From the NCBI RefSeq assembly GCF_001956215.1, contig NZ_MRTQ01000028.1:1-61771 (forward strand): 61,771 nucleotides of DNA. The letters run 5' to 3'. The translations under genes were made by a program, and so were the position numbers. Below, one piece after another: positions 1 to 9,045 of the stretch. The notes beneath the pieces are model-generated. The model made no database searches. It saw only the letters and a list, made by a program, of their open reading frames with translations, and was not told the DNA's origin. This DNA comes from Paenibacillus sp. FSL R5-0490 (GTDB lineage Bacteria; Bacillota; Bacilli; Bacillales; Cytobacillaceae). Within the stretch, counting starts at the first letter, position 1. Every line of letters starts with the position of its first letter.

Positions 1-44
1 GGTCTATAATCCTCTGAAAATGATTCAAATCCAGTAAAAAATCA

Positions 45-121
45 AAAAAGGGGTTCGGAATGAGACTATTCCGAACCCCTTTTGTCTACAAACTGAAACA
101 CACAGCAGACTGTGTGTTTTT
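45..121. repeat. Two-hairpin composite repeat, copy A (bidirectional terminator)
   Basis: Hairpin 1 is a perfect 12-bp stem (50-61 with 68-79, loop GAGACT). Hairpin 2 has a 9-bp stem (96-104 with 111-119). They are joined by a linker TTTTGTCTACAAACTGA. T-runs on both strands flank hairpin 1, so it can end transcription of the minus-strand gene at 126-1139 and of anything arriving from the left. The same linker-hairpin architecture recurs at 60095-60165 (inverted) and 60613-60676. Confidence 0.8.
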
Positions 122-125
122 CAAG

Positions 126-1139
126 TTACTGTATTTTCGGAGGATTGCTCTTGACTTCAAGTACATCCAGCAGAAACACAAACACCGGTATACCGACAAT
201 CAATCCCCAAACACCGAAGAAATGCTCTGAGAAAATCAGTACGATGAACGTATAAAATACTGGCAAATCCGTTTTGGAAGACATAAGCTTCGGGTTTAAA
301 ATATAGGCTTCAATCGCATGAATCACCATAATTAACAGGAGGATATATAACACCTGGATGAAGCCGCCTAGTGAATAGGCAATTGTACATAAAGGAACCA
401 GGGAAATAATCACGCCTGCTACCGGGATCAGACCAAGCAGGAAGATAAGTATTGACAAGCCCATCAGGTGAGGGAAGTCCATGATCCAAAGGGCAAGTGT
501 TGTCAGGATACAATTCACTGTGGCAATGACCACTTGAGCTTCAATAACCTTTCCAAATGTTTGCACGAACTTACTTCCAAAATAGGAAATCTCATTATAA
601 AAGGCAGCCATTTTGCTGTATTTGAACTTTAAAGTAAACTCCATAAGTTTAGGCTTTTCAAGCAGGAAGAACAAACTAAGGATAAGCGACAGCAATACTT
701 GAATCGCAATATGGCTAATATCGGAAAAATATTGAAGCAGGAACGCAAAGCCCTGTTCGAGATACTTCGTAATTTCATTTCTTTCAAGCATTTGTACAAT
801 GTAAGTGATAACAAGATTGTCATGCTTCTGAGTATAAAAGCTTTCAACCTGCTTAAACAGCTGAGAAATCTCAGTTACTATTAAAGGAAGATATTTAATA
901 ATCCCGATAGAAAGCAGGCCGATAATTCCTATATAAAGGGTTACGACAGTCAGTTTTCTATTCAGTTTAAATCTAGAAAGGACCAGTTTCACGAGCCTAT
1001 CCATCAAGAAGGAAAAAATAAAAGTTATCAGGATTAAATTAATCATGCTTCTCGACAGGTAAAGAGCCAGAACTATAATTCCAAAAATGATGAATCGTTT
1101 AAAGCCGTTATTATTGAATAGTGATTTAATCGTTTCCAA
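126..1139 (-). CDS. AI-2E family transporter (putative membrane exporter)
   Basis: This 337-residue multi-pass membrane protein has the layout of the AI-2E transporter family (PF01594): two N-terminal hydrophobic segments (about residues 15-55), a further segment, an amphipathic central region, and a C-terminal block of closely packed helices including LIFLLGLIPVAGVIISLVP and GVWGLIVGIPVFVFLLDVL. Family members include Na+/H+ antiporters and autoinducer-2 exporters, and the substrate cannot be inferred here. The start is TTG at 1139 with GGAGG seven bases upstream. It is monocistronic, with a hairpin terminator at 50-84. Length is normal for the family. Confidence 0.88.
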   Translation of the reverse strand: METIKSLFNNNGFKRFIIFGIIVLALYLSRSMINLILITFIFSFLMDRLVKLVLSRFKLNRKLTVVTLYIGIIGLLSIGIIKYLPLIVTEISQLFKQVESFYTQKHDNLVITYIVQMLERNEITKYLEQGFAFLLQYFSDISHIAIQVLLSLILSLFFLLEKPKLMEFTLKFKYSKMAAFYNEISYFGSKFVQTFGKVIEAQVVIATVNCILTTLALWIMDFPHLMGLSILIFLLGLIPVAGVIISLVPLCTIAYSLGGFIQVLYILLLIMVIHAIEAYILNPKLMSSKTDLPVFYTFIVLIFSEHFFGVWGLIVGIPVFVFLLDVLEVKSNPPKIQ

Positions 1140-1180
1140 TTCTATTCCTCCACACTTTAGTAAGTTTCTTCAAGGTTCCA

Positions 1181-1489
1181 TTAAATGCGGAGATAGTTAC
1201 TCTGAAACATGTAGGGTGTCATGTATTCATTGCTTCTATGGAATGCAGCAGATGTAAGACTCTGAAAATACATGCGCCGTGCTTTAAAGTAGGTTGTTTT
1301 GGCGGTAGTATTTACTGCAGTTACCAGTGTGCTGCAAAAAGCAGGGTTTTTCAGAGCTGGTGAATCGATCACAATGGCATCTCTTCCCAGGTCATTGAAA
1401 TCTATCTGCTCCTGGCTTTGCTGCACTGCCGGAATCAAACCGGATAAAAGCAGGAAAATGCTGATAAATATGTGAGCCAACTTGTTCAT
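1181..1489 (-). CDS. Small secreted protein of unknown function
   Basis: The protein is 102 residues with a clear N-terminal signal peptide (MNKLAHIFISIFLLLSGLIP) followed by a polar mature part of about 80 residues with a single cysteine. I recognise no family. The AAGAGG ribosome binding site abuts ATG 1489, so TTG at 1480 (three codons in, nine-base spacing) may be the true start; the signal peptide would survive either way. It sits between the AI-2E exporter gene, which reads in the same direction, and the divergent SDR gene. Export across the membrane is inferred from the leader only. Confidence 0.6.
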   Translation of the reverse strand: MNKLAHIFISIFLLLSGLIPAVQQSQEQIDFNDLGRDAIVIDSPALKNPAFCSTLVTAVNTTAKTTYFKARRMYFQSLTSAAFHRSNEYMTPYMFQSNYLRI

Positions 1490-1596
1490 CCTCTTATTTT
1501 CAATATATTTATTATTTTATAATACTTTTACATTTAATTATATATCTATTTACGTTCGAAATAAAAAAATTAAGACCGGAGAAAGGATGAAGGTAT

Positions 1597-2442
1597 TTGA
1601 AAAGGAAATATGCAGTTATTACCGGCTGTTCCAGCGGGTTTGGAATATTAATGGCCATTGAGCTGGCAAAGAATGATTTTCAAGTTCTTGCAACAATGAG
1701 AAACTTGGATAAAGGCAAAGCTTTAATGGAGAAAGCTGATAAAGAGGGAGTACTTGCTCAGATTTCCATTCACGAATTGGATGTCACTTCATCAGCTTCT
1801 ATTGAAAATCTAAAAAGCCTGCTGCTCCAATTGCCTTCGGTTGATGTTTTAATCAATAATGCAGGCTATGCGGGCGCAGGATTTGCAGAAGAAATCCCGT
1901 TGGATGAGTATAGAGAACAGTTTGAAACAAATGTCTTTGGAACGATCGCCGTGACACAGGCAGTTCTGCCATTTATGCGGGAACAGGGATCAGGTACTAT
2001 CCTAAACATCAGCTCCATCAGCGGAAGAGTAGGTTTTCCAGGCTTATCGCCATATGCCGCCTCAAAATTTGCGGTAGAAGGCTGGAGTGAATCACTTAGG
2101 CTTGAAGTCAAACCGTTTGGAGTAAATGTGGTGCTGATTGAGCCAGGATCCTTCAGGACAGGAATTTGGACAACAGGCAAAAAGATCGCGGAACCCTCTT
2201 TGAAAAACGACTCACCTTATTACTCTTATATGAAAAAAATACAGAGGTACCTTGAACAAGGAGAGCCCTTTTATGAAGATCCAATTATTGTTGCGAAAAA
2301 AGCAGTGGACATTATCAGGGAAAAAGAACCCGCACTCAGATACCCGGTAGGAAAGGGTGTCCGCACAAGAATTCGTTTGAAACACCTTCTGAGCTGGAAA
2401 AGCTGGGAGAAACTCATATTCAAGACACTTTATAAAGATTAA
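1597..2442 (+). CDS. Short-chain dehydrogenase/reductase (SDR)
   Basis: This is a classical SDR of 281 residues, a cytoplasmic NAD(P)-dependent oxidoreductase. The cofactor-binding glycine motif TGCSSGFG is at residues 9-16, the NNAG motif at 87-90, and the catalytic serine near 139-140 with Tyr153 and Lys157 in the YxxxK motif (YAASK). The extended C-terminal substrate region resembles retinol-dehydrogenase-like or YusZ-type SDRs, but substrate is not predictable. The start is TTG at 1597 behind GGAGAAAGGATG. Its stop overlaps by four bases the stop of the convergent gene at 2439-2771, so no separate terminator fits between them. Confidence 0.9.
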   Translation: MKRKYAVITGCSSGFGILMAIELAKNDFQVLATMRNLDKGKALMEKADKEGVLAQISIHELDVTSSASIENLKSLLLQLPSVDVLINNAGYAGAGFAEEIPLDEYREQFETNVFGTIAVTQAVLPFMREQGSGTILNISSISGRVGFPGLSPYAASKFAVEGWSESLRLEVKPFGVNVVLIEPGSFRTGIWTTGKKIAEPSLKNDSPYYSYMKKIQRYLEQGEPFYEDPIIVAKKAVDIIREKEPALRYPVGKGVRTRIRLKHLLSWKSWEKLIFKTLYKD

Positions 2443-2771
2443 TTGATAAACAAATAGCCGGTAATGATTAACCCAACGATAAAAAAGACAAAAGTCCCAG
2501 CAAGAAATGGATTGAGATTAATGAAGAAATCTGCTCTTTCTTCTTCATTCATATGAGTCATCATATTTAATTTTGAATCGGCAATTACATTATTTGTCCA
2601 GGCATCGCCCTGCGAAAAAGCAAATAAGCTCATTGCAAATAGGAGAAAGCTGCTGTAGGCAAAGGTATCAAGAAGAGGAAAGTTGAGAAGTAATGACACA
2701 ACCGCTGCTAAAATGGATTCTAAAACAAAAAATAATAATGACCAAATCCAAAACTTTCTTTGTTTAACCAT
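2439..2771 (-). CDS. Small membrane protein of unknown function
   Basis: The protein is 110 residues with three predicted membrane spans: about 10-30, 33-52 and, after a polar acidic loop containing MMTHMNEEERADFF, 88-108. I do not recognise the family. ATG 2771 is preceded by AAGGAGG at good spacing on the minus strand. It is convergent with and overlaps the SDR gene by four bases at the 3' ends. The long polar loop between helices 2 and 3 suggests a soluble segment on one face of the membrane, which is inference. Confidence 0.65.
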   Translation of the reverse strand: MVKQRKFWIWSLLFFVLESILAAVVSLLLNFPLLDTFAYSSFLLFAMSLFAFSQGDAWTNNVIADSKLNMMTHMNEEERADFFINLNPFLAGTFVFFIVGLIITGYLFIN

Positions 2772-2937
2772 AAGAGGTCCTCCTTATTTCATTTCTTTTT
2801 TATACCGAATAAAGAGGAAAAAGGTTTCAAAATTTTCCTTTTTTTCTTCTTTTTTCTTAAGTCCCCAATCTCTGATTAATTTTCTTGCATCTAGAGAAAA
2901 TAAGAAAACTAATCTTTGATCGTCTGGGGGAGTTGGA

Positions 2938-4080
2938 ATGAAAAAGGGAATGAAAAAATATACGATCACGCTGTTATCATTCATAGCCCTTCTGCTTGTC
3001 TGGAACCAGACGGAAGCTGAAGTATCCGGACCGCCAACCATCCATCTGCGCGTGATGGAAACCACTGATTTGCATGGAAATATGATTGGTTATGATTATG
3101 AAGACCGCAGGAAAACAGTGGAGTTTGGGCTTTCCAGGACGGCCAGCCTGATTAAACAGGCTAGAAATGAGTCTCCTAACTCCCTTTTATTTGATAACGG
3201 GGACATTCTTGAAGGCAATGGGCTCGATGAATATGCCTATAGAAGCCATCCTCTTGATATGGCTAATGTCCATCCTGTTTTTAAGGCTATGAATACGCTG
3301 CTTTATGATGCTGCAACAGCGGGAAATCATGAATTTAATTACGGAATTGATTTTATGGAAGAAAGCCTCAGGGGAGCCAATTTTCCTTATGTGAATGCCA
3401 ATATCTATGTGGAAGACGGCAATCAGCTTGAAGAAGATGACCTCAATTATTTTAACCCCTACACCATTATAGAGAAAGAAGTGACAGATACAGCTGGAGA
3501 AAAGCAAAAGCTGAATGTCGGAGTCATCGGCTTTATTACTCCGATTGTTGCGGAGTGGAATAAAGAGTATTTTCGCGGGAACCTTAAAGTGAAAAATATA
3601 AAAGAAACGGCAGAGCACTTTATCCCTATAATGAAAAGCAAAGGGGCGGATATCATTGTGGCCCTTGCACATACCGGCCTCCAATCCGATAAAGGGCTGG
3701 AGGAGAAAAAGGGCAATTCAGTTCAGGCACTCAGCAAAGTTCAAGGAATAGATGCCATTTTATTCGGTCACAGCCATTCTGTTTTTCCTGTCAAAGATGA
3801 GCTGCAAAAGGTGCCGGGGATCGACTTGAAGACAGGAACCATTAATGGAACAGCTGCTGTACAGGCTGGATACTGGGGCAATCATCTCGGTCTCATCGAT
3901 TTGAAAATAGTCTTTCAGGGTGGAGAATGGAAAGTAAAAAGCAGTCTATCCACCATCAGGCCTGTTTACCGGACTATCAAAAGTAAAAAGAAGGAAGTCA
4001 TCCCGGCTGACCCATTAATAGAGCAGATTATGAAAAAGGATCATCAAGATGCACTGGATTTTTTAAAACACAAAAAGTAA
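2938..4080 (+). CDS. Secreted metallophosphoesterase, 5'-nucleotidase/CpdB-like, single-domain
   Basis: A 380-residue protein with a signal peptide (residues 1-27) followed by a calcineurin-like metallophosphoesterase domain. Dinuclear metal motifs are visible: METTDLHGN (Asp44, His46), FDNGDILEG, AGNHEFNYG, ALAHTG and LFGHSHSVFP. It belongs to the UshA/YfkN/CpdB family that hydrolyses 5'-nucleotides or 2',3'-cyclic nucleotides outside the membrane. The C-terminal 5'-nucleotidase substrate domain of typical members (total usually above 500 residues) is missing: the chain ends about 50 residues after the metal domain. No cell-wall anchor is seen. It is monocistronic, ending in a terminator shared with ycsI. 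Confidence 0.85.
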   Translation: MKKGMKKYTITLLSFIALLLVWNQTEAEVSGPPTIHLRVMETTDLHGNMIGYDYEDRRKTVEFGLSRTASLIKQARNESPNSLLFDNGDILEGNGLDEYAYRSHPLDMANVHPVFKAMNTLLYDAATAGNHEFNYGIDFMEESLRGANFPYVNANIYVEDGNQLEEDDLNYFNPYTIIEKEVTDTAGEKQKLNVGVIGFITPIVAEWNKEYFRGNLKVKNIKETAEHFIPIMKSKGADIIVALAHTGLQSDKGLEEKKGNSVQALSKVQGIDAILFGHSHSVFPVKDELQKVPGIDLKTGTINGTAAVQAGYWGNHLGLIDLKIVFQGGEWKVKSSLSTIRPVYRTIKSKKKEVIPADPLIEQIMKKDHQDALDFLKHKK

Positions 4081-4106
4081 AAGGCGCCCAATGGACGCCT
4101 TTTTCC
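4081..4106. terminator. Bidirectional terminator between phosphoesterase gene and ycsI
   Basis: An eight-pair stem with one mismatch (AGGCGCCC, loop AAT, GGACGCCT) is followed by TTTT on the plus strand and flanked by A-rich sequence that gives a T-run on the minus strand. It serves both convergent genes. Confidence 0.75.
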
Positions 4107-4897
4107 TATAAAACCGAAAACTCTTCATTTTTTAAATCAGTAATAAACATATGTCCCGGTGCATGTGTAATCATAATTTCCGGCTTTACATGCATGGCAA
4201 CTGCCTGAGGAGTGACGCCACAAGCCCAAAAGACCGGAACCTCTCCATCTTTAATCGTCACGGCATCGCCAAAATCGGGCTGATGAATATTATGAATGCC
4301 GATTGCTTCAGGGTTCCCAATATGGACAGGGGCCCCATGGACAGAAGGGAAGCGGCTAGTCACCTGGACAGCCCGAATAGCTTCCTTCTCTGTCATCGGC
4401 CGCATACTCACAACCATTGGCCCTTCAAACCGGCCTGCCTTCACACACTCAATATTGGTTTTAAACATCGGGACATTCCGATTTTCCTCAATATGGCGGA
4501 TAGGGATATTATTTTTCAGCAATGCTTCTTCAAAGGTAAAACTGCAGCCGATCAGAAATGCCACCATATCACCATCCCAATAAGAAGTGATGTCCGAAAG
4601 CTCCTCAGAGAGAACACCGTTTTTATAAATCCTGTATTTGGGCAAATCGGTTGTGATATCAGCATTTGGGGCTGACAGCATCGGCACAGGAGACCCAGGT
4701 TCTGTCACATCGATGATTGGGCAGGATTTTGGATTTCTTTGGCTGAAAAGGAGAAACTCAAAAGCCAGTTCCTTTGGCAATATGGCAAGATTGGCCTGAA
4801 TGTAGCCGTTTGCCATTCCAGCAGTCGGCTTATCCCACTCGCCGCTGCGAATTAATTTGCGCGACTCATCAGGTTTCAATAGAGAAGGGGAGTTCAT
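4106..4897 (-). CDS. ycsI: Putative hydro-lyase, YcsI/DUF1445 family
   Basis: The 263-residue protein closely follows the YcsI/DUF1445 family (putative hydro-lyase, related to mammalian D-glutamate cyclase). Conserved stretches include GYIQANLAILP near residue 30, DMVAFLIGCSFTFEEALL mid-chain and VFWACGVTPQA near the C-terminus. ATG 4897 is preferred to the ATG six codons upstream because AAAGGAG lies just before it. It is the last gene of the minus-strand pxp operon, directly after ycsG. In B. subtilis the homologue sits in the same operon as the 5-oxoprolinase genes. A role in pyroglutamate or D-glutamate metabolism is inferred from context. Confidence 0.88.
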   Translation of the reverse strand: MNSPSLLKPDESRKLIRSGEWDKPTAGMANGYIQANLAILPKELAFEFLLFSQRNPKSCPIIDVTEPGSPVPMLSAPNADITTDLPKYRIYKNGVLSEELSDITSYWDGDMVAFLIGCSFTFEEALLKNNIPIRHIEENRNVPMFKTNIECVKAGRFEGPMVVSMRPMTEKEAIRAVQVTSRFPSVHGAPVHIGNPEAIGIHNIHQPDFGDAVTIKDGEVPVFWACGVTPQAVAMHVKPEIMITHAPGHMFITDLKNEEFSVL

Positions 4898-4917
4898 ATA
4901 AAAATCTCCTTTCATGT

Positions 4918-6108
4918 TTATTTAAACAGCTCAGGGATTCCGTTGATTAATGAGTAAACCCCCATGTAAGACATGGCAACCACGATAATGACACCGAAAA
5001 TTGTCATCCACAGAGGATGTTTGTAGTCACCGACAATTTTGGTTTTATAGGCAGCAATCAGCATTACTCCTAATGCAATTGGCAGGATTAGACCGTTTAA
5101 TGAGCCCACTAAAACCAGGATTTTTACCGGCTTTCCAATTAAAACAAAGACAAATGTAGAAACGGCAATAAAACCGACAATCACCCATTTATGATATTTC
5201 TCGACTGCCGGGCTTAATGTCCGAATGAATGAGACAGAGGTGTAAGCTGCACCGACTACAGAAGTTATGGCTGCTGCCCACATTACGACTCCAAACATTT
5301 TATAGCCAATATTGCCCGCAGCCAGCTGGAAAACAGAAGCTGGCGGGTTGGATGGGTCCAGTGCCAAGCCCTGCGAAACTACACCTAGGGCTGCGAGGAA
5401 AAGGAAGATGCGCATTATGGAAGCAATCCCGATTGCACTCACAGAGCTCTTTGTGACTTCAGGAAGAGCTTCTTTTCCTTTGACACCTGCATCAATTAGG
5501 CGATGGCCGCCAGCAAAAGTGATATAGCCGCCGACCGTACCGCCGACAAGTGTAATAATAGCCAGGATATCAATTTTGTCCGGAACAAACGTTTTGACGA
5601 CAGCTTCACCAACAGGAGGCTGTGCCGTAAACATGACATAAAGAGTAAGCCCAATCATGACAAATCCTAAAATCTGTGTGAAGCGGTCCATTAATTTTCC
5701 CGCTTCTTTTACAAGAAAAATGCCGATCGCCAAAATTCCGCTTAAAAGAGCACCGAATTCAGGAGAAATGCCGAATATAACATTAGTACCTAAGCCGGCA
5801 CCGGCAATATTTCCGATATTAAAAGCCAGTCCGCCCATGACAATCAGTGCAGCCAGGAAATATCCGAGGCCCGGCAGGACATCATTGGCAATATCCTGGG
5901 CCCGTTTTTCAGACACAGCAATAATTCGCCAGATATTCATCTGTGCACCAATATCAATAATAATAGAAATTAAAATGACAAACCCGAAGCTCGCAAGCAG
6001 GGTTTCTGTAAATACAGTCGTCTGAGTCAGGAAGCCCGGGCCAATGGCAGATGTAGCCATAAGGAAGGCAGCGCCAAGTAAAAGACTGGCATTAGATTGC
6101 TTTTTCAT
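4918..6108 (-). CDS. ycsG: NRAMP-family membrane transporter YcsG
   Basis: This 396-residue protein has about eleven membrane segments. The N-terminal block AIGPGFLTQTTVF corresponds to the helix-1 region of NRAMP transporters, but the canonical DPGN metal-binding motif is replaced by GPGFLT. That change is typical of the divergent YcsG subgroup and argues against simple divalent metal import. Sitting inside a 5-oxoprolinase operon, it is a plausible importer of oxoproline or a related organic solute, which is inference. ATG 6108 follows GGGGGAAAATGC. It lies between pxpA and ycsI on the same strand. Confidence 0.85.
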   Translation of the reverse strand: MKKQSNASLLLGAAFLMATSAIGPGFLTQTTVFTETLLASFGFVILISIIIDIGAQMNIWRIIAVSEKRAQDIANDVLPGLGYFLAALIVMGGLAFNIGNIAGAGLGTNVIFGISPEFGALLSGILAIGIFLVKEAGKLMDRFTQILGFVMIGLTLYVMFTAQPPVGEAVVKTFVPDKIDILAIITLVGGTVGGYITFAGGHRLIDAGVKGKEALPEVTKSSVSAIGIASIMRIFLFLAALGVVSQGLALDPSNPPASVFQLAAGNIGYKMFGVVMWAAAITSVVGAAYTSVSFIRTLSPAVEKYHKWVIVGFIAVSTFVFVLIGKPVKILVLVGSLNGLILPIALGVMLIAAYKTKIVGDYKHPLWMTIFGVIIVVAMSYMGVYSLINGIPELFK

Positions 6109-6218
6109 GCATTTTCCCCCAATAATTCAATTTGTGGTTATTTTTTTATGCCATCAGCCTGCAGGGGCTGATGGGGTGCCATTCGCACAAGCATTAATTT
6201 TCTCCATCAATACCAATT

Positions 6219-6989
6219 TTATTTCAAAATATCACTGATTTTTGCTACCTGGATACCAGCTTCATTCAATGCCTTCGGAATGTACTGGGCAAATTCAAGA
6301 GCGCTTTCCCCGTCACCGTGGATGCAGATCGTATTGGCCTCAATGGATACATCAGTGCCTTGAACAGAATGAACTTTTCCTTCCTTGACCATGCGGATTA
6401 CCTGATTAACAGCAGCGCTGTGATCAGTAATCAGTGCATTGCTTTCCCGTCTTGACGTAAGCGATCCGTCCTCCTGATAGGTCCGGTCTGAAAATACTTC
6501 ATTGGCGGACCGGAGGCCAATTTTCCTGCCGGCTTTAACCAATTCGCCCCCTGAGAGACCGAACAGAATCAGTTCTGGATCCACTTTGTAAACAGCTTCT
6601 GCAATTGCTTCCGATAATGGTGCGCTTTTTGAGGCCATGTTAAACAGTGCACCGTGTGGTTTAACATGCTGAAGCTTACCGCCTTCTGATTTAACAAAAG
6701 CATATAAAGCGCCAATCTGGTAGACCACCAGGTCATAGGCTTCCTGAGGTGTAATACTAATATCCCTGCGGCCGAACCCGTGCAGGTCCTGGAGTCCCGG
6801 ATGGACACCCAGGCCAACATTTTTCTCAAGCGCCAATCTGACTGTTTTTCGCATGGTCGCAGGGTCGCCGGCATGGAAGCCGCAGGCGATATTGGCTGAG
6901 GTGATGTGGTCCAGGATTTCCTCATCGCGTCCCATCTTGTAGGAACCAAAGCTTTCTCCCATATCACAGTTAATATCTACAATGTGCAT
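6219..6989 (-). CDS. pxpA: 5-oxoprolinase subunit A (LamB/YcsF family)
   Basis: A 256-residue LamB/YcsF-family protein. The N-terminus [12 protein letters not shown] is diagnostic, as are [33 protein letters not shown] and [10 protein letters not shown]. With PxpB and PxpC it forms the ATP-dependent 5-oxoprolinase that opens pyroglutamate to glutamate, removing a spontaneous damage product of glutamine and glutamate. ATG 6989 has GAGGAGG upstream. It follows pxpC by one base and precedes ycsG by about 110 bases. Length is normal. Confidence 0.95.
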   Translation of the reverse strand: MHIVDINCDMGESFGSYKMGRDEEILDHITSANIACGFHAGDPATMRKTVRLALEKNVGLGVHPGLQDLHGFGRRDISITPQEAYDLVVYQIGALYAFVKSEGGKLQHVKPHGALFNMASKSAPLSEAIAEAVYKVDPELILFGLSGGELVKAGRKIGLRSANEVFSDRTYQEDGSLTSRRESNALITDHSAAVNQVIRMVKEGKVHSVQGTDVSIEANTICIHGDGESALEFAQYIPKALNEAGIQVAKISDILK

Positions 6990-6990
6990 G

Positions 6991-8001
6991 TTAATTTCCT
7001 CCTCTGGTTTTTAAAGATATCCCTTGTTTTAATTCCTTTAATTTCAGTTCTCTCTTTATAAGTAACTGTTGCGCCTCTTTATTTGATATTTCCACAAACC
7101 GTAAGGCATCCCCGGGTTTAGCTTGTGCCAGAAGGGGAAGATCGACAGCGGCAACCTGTCCAATTTTCGGATATCCGCCGGTTGTCTGCCTGTCAGCAAG
7201 CAGGACAATCGGATTTCCATCAGGCGGAACCTGAATGGAACCAAAATTGACGGCCTCAGATATTTGTTCAGCATGCTCTGACAGGGCAAGGGCAGGGCCC
7301 TTCAATCTATATCCCATCCTGTCAGATTGTGCTGTCACCTCAAATGCGTGATTAAAAAGCTGAATCCTGCTTTCATGGGTAAATAAATCAAATTGACGTC
7401 CCCTGGTGATTCTGATTTCCGGATTCCCCACAGTTTCCGGAATGAGTTTTGAAGCAATGCCCCAGTCGTTTTCAACAAAAACTTTATCAAGGAGCTGCTT
7501 TGATAAATAGTCCTTCATTTTCAAAGACTGGAGGGAAGGTTTGCCGGTTTCCACCACATCTCCAGCCTTTAATGCTCTGCCTTTAAAGCCGCCAATACCA
7601 GCGCGCAGGTAGGTGGATTTACTGTTCATTACTTCCGGAACGTCAAAACCACCGGAAACAGCCAGATAGGCCCGGCACCCTTTTTGGCATCCTCCGAATT
7701 TAAGTTCGCTGCCTTTTTTCACAAAAACAGACCGCCATGTCCGAATAGGCTGGCCATTGATCGAAGGGGAAAGATCACCGCCGCAAATTGAAATTAATGT
7801 GTCTTCTTCAAATGTCAGGGTTGGGCCCATCATCGTTATTTCCAATGCAGGATCATTCTCCTCATTTCCGGACAGCAGATTGGCCATCCTATGTGAAAAA
7901 GGATCCATTGCCCCGCTGGCTATGACGCCAAACTTCTGATAGCCGGTTCTTCCCAGATCCTGAATGCTTGAAAGGAGTCCAGGCTTTAACACTTTAATCA
8001 T
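6991..8001 (-). CDS. pxpC: 5-oxoprolinase subunit C (KipA/AHS2 family)
   Basis: A 336-residue protein of the AHS2/urea-amidolyase-related family (KipA in B. subtilis). Typical blocks are [19 protein letters not shown] at the start, [17 protein letters not shown]-type strands, and [19 protein letters not shown] near the C-terminus. It pairs with PxpB to form the catalytic half of 5-oxoprolinase. The start is ATG 8001 rather than six codons upstream: AGGAG lies eight bases before it, and ATGA at 8001-7998 overlaps the pxpB stop by four bases, showing translational coupling. Confidence 0.95.
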   Translation of the reverse strand: MIKVLKPGLLSSIQDLGRTGYQKFGVIASGAMDPFSHRMANLLSGNEENDPALEITMMGPTLTFEEDTLISICGGDLSPSINGQPIRTWRSVFVKKGSELKFGGCQKGCRAYLAVSGGFDVPEVMNSKSTYLRAGIGGFKGRALKAGDVVETGKPSLQSLKMKDYLSKQLLDKVFVENDWGIASKLIPETVGNPEIRITRGRQFDLFTHESRIQLFNHAFEVTAQSDRMGYRLKGPALALSEHAEQISEAVNFGSIQVPPDGNPIVLLADRQTTGGYPKIGQVAAVDLPLLAQAKPGDALRFVEISNKEAQQLLIKRELKLKELKQGISLKTRGGN

Positions 8002-8708
8002 TGATCCGTCTCCTCCCAATGATGGTATTCTTCCAGACTGATTGGCCTGAATTTGATTTTATCGCCAGCTTTTAACAAGGTAGGGGATTCATCCATTGGG
8101 CGAAACAGCTTAACAGGAGTACGGCCGATCAGCTGCCAGCCTCCTGGCGTCTCAATTGGGTATATCCCGGTCTGCATCCCGGCAATTCCAACTGTACGCT
8201 CGGGAATTTTTAACCGTGGTGTATCCCGTCTTGGTGCGGCAATTTGTTCTGACATTCCGCCGATAAAAGGGAAGCCTGGCGCAAAGCCGATCATATAGAC
8301 CAGATAGCTGCCAGAAGAGTGAATGTCTATTACTTCATCAGGGGTAAGTCCATTATGTTCGGCAACATAATCAAGATCAGGACCGAATTCTCCTCCATAG
8401 CAAACCGGAATTTCCACTATTCTTGCTTCCACTGCTTTATTTTCCCCCAGCTCTTCCATAAGCGGTTTTAGGAGAGAACATATGAAGTCAAATGGAAGTT
8501 CTCCATCTGAAAGCTGATAGATCTCGAATGGATTATAAAAAACAGTGACGGTTGTGTAAGCGGGTATGTATTCAATCATCCAATCTGGACGATGTTTCTC
8601 GAGAAAGGCTGTCAGTGTCTGCACTTTTTGATGTGCATCCTCACTGATTTCGTTCCCAAGTTCAATAAGAACGGCATTATCTCCTAAAGGATGTACAGTA
8701 TACTCCAT
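7998..8708 (-). CDS. pxpB: 5-oxoprolinase subunit B (KipI/AHS1 family)
   Basis: A 236-residue AHS1-family protein and first gene of the operon. Signature blocks are PLGDNAVLIELG at the N-terminus, IPVCYGGEFGPDL, YMIGFAPGFPFIGGM, and a GIAGMQTGIYPIETPGGW segment. The B. subtilis homologue KipI was first described as an inhibitor of the sporulation kinase KinA and later shown to be a 5-oxoprolinase subunit, so a dual role is possible. The kipR repressor gene that ends the B. subtilis operon is absent here. Gene order also differs from B. subtilis: pxpB-pxpC-pxpA-ycsG-ycsI instead of ycsF-ycsG-ycsI-kipI-kipA-kipR. Confidence 0.95.
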   Translation of the reverse strand: MEYTVHPLGDNAVLIELGNEISEDAHQKVQTLTAFLEKHRPDWMIEYIPAYTTVTVFYNPFEIYQLSDGELPFDFICSLLKPLMEELGENKAVEARIVEIPVCYGGEFGPDLDYVAEHNGLTPDEVIDIHSSGSYLVYMIGFAPGFPFIGGMSEQIAAPRRDTPRLKIPERTVGIAGMQTGIYPIETPGGWQLIGRTPVKLFRPMDESPTLLKAGDKIKFRPISLEEYHHWEETDQ

Positions 8709-9045
8709 GATTTCACCAGCTTTCTCAATAATTGTAGGTAGCTGAAGGTTGTAAAATATTATTCAGTAATAATAAATATCCATTTTCGCCGAGACTAAAT
8801 ACACATATTATTCTTTCCTAAAACAAAGGAAATCTATGTTTATTAACGTTAGAACGAAAAAATTTATTAGTAAACTTATATATTTATGCAATGTCTTCAG
8901 CTAAACAATATAATATCATATAATAGATTGAAAATTCTATTTGTGCAAATTATTCTGCCGGAAGGCGAGCCAGAATCTTCATAGTTTATTTTGTCCTCTA
9001 ATATGGGAATAAAGTAGGGACATTATGAATTAGGGAGAGATTATT
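8709..9045. other. AT-rich divergent intergenic region
   Basis: This 337-base region separates pxpB (minus) from the CBS-like gene (plus) and must hold both promoters. It is very AT-rich between 8750 and 8940. I saw no convincing gene, terminator or riboswitch. A TGTAA-containing segment near 8739 resembles half of a TnrA site but lacks the second half. Confidence 0.5.

Noticed and set aside
3187..3684. 165-codon open frame antisense to the phosphoesterase gene
   Set aside because: It is a shadow of a clearly coding frame with conserved metal motifs and has no ribosome binding site.
4151..4675. 174-codon open frame antisense to ycsI
   Set aside because: The opposite strand encodes a well-conserved YcsI protein; the antisense frame has noise composition.
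8735..8760. Possible TnrA operator upstream of pxpB
   Set aside because: Only the TGTAA half matches; the second half lacks the required TNACA, so it falls short of a site.
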